64,000 bases of DNA from Mesorhizobium sp. WSM4311 (GTDB taxonomy: Bacteria; Pseudomonadota; Alphaproteobacteria; Rhizobiales; Rhizobiaceae). The notes under the pieces were generated by a model. It was not told the origin of the DNA and did not search any database. It was given only the letters and a program-made list of their open reading frames with translations. Position 1 is the first letter of the stretch. Each line of letters starts with the position of its first letter. Location: the NCBI RefSeq assembly GCF_002295115.1, contig NZ_NSFV01000003.1:615842-679841 (forward strand). The letters are read 5' to 3'. This document shows, piece after piece, positions 63,933 through 64,000 of this stretch. The position numbers and the translations under genes were made by a program.

Positions 63933-64000
63933 AAAAGTGACGCAGTCACGGAACCATCATCGGACTCAGACATTATTGGTGCGACGGGCCACCCCCCGAG

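Noticed and set aside
63933..64000. Window end checked for a further gene or terminator
   Set aside because: Only 68 bases, with no start codon in context and no stable hairpin seen.

Overview
The window looks like a core chromosomal segment of an alphaproteobacterium of the order Rhizobiales, most likely Mesorhizobium or a close relative. The evidence is the high GC content, a Ros/MucR regulator, an Omp25-type porin, the rhizobial layout of the fab, lpt and rpsF-rplI-dnaB-radA-purF loci, an EcfG-type promoter, and three short palindromic repeats of a kind I recall from Mesorhizobium genomes. I saw no phage, insertion sequence, CRISPR array, rRNA or tRNA.

Layout. 0-12 kb is mixed accessory and metabolic: a molybdopterin oxidoreductase, an ABC-F ATPase, a decayed Crp/Fnr regulator, a MucR protein, a small unit made of a 2-oxoglutarate oxygenase, an EamA exporter and a 67-residue protein with a divergent LysR gene, then DinB, GST, DUF2934, ndk and exported proteins. 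12-16.5 kb is a minus-strand run: an SDR, uvrC, pgsA, moaD and moaE. 16.8-30 kb is regulator-rich: an outer-membrane protein, a histone-H1-like protein, a winged-helix regulator, LysE, EamA/TetR, DoxX, VOC/AraC, rlmJ, TetR with an exported carboxymuconolactone-decarboxylase-like protein, holC and pepA. Several regulators here sit beside clear palindromic operators.

30-37.7 kb is an envelope and cofactor operon: lptF, lptG, lptD, a SurA-like chaperone, pdxA and rsmA. 38-44.6 kb runs on the minus strand as fabD, fabG, acpP, fabF, mltG, yicC and gmk, joining fatty-acid synthesis, cell-wall processing and GMP kinase. 44.9-48.5 kb carries an LtaS/OpgB-type phosphoglycerol transferase, with a three-copy Pho-box-like repeat in front, and a TadG-like von Willebrand protein. 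49-60 kb holds rpsF-rpsR-rplI, cfa, a YnfA-type membrane protein, an Rsm22-type methyltransferase, a decayed ECF-sigma/DUF1428 locus, dnaB, radA, cvpA, purF and an SDR. 60-64 kb has a secreted lectin-like protein with a structured leader, a small protein, an OsmC protein and two EamA transporters.

Most genes are ordinary housekeeping. The interest lies in the regulatory DNA (operators, a ribosome-binding-site-sequestering leader, Pho-box and EcfG sites, a terminator that overlaps a ribosome-binding site) and in three gene remnants.
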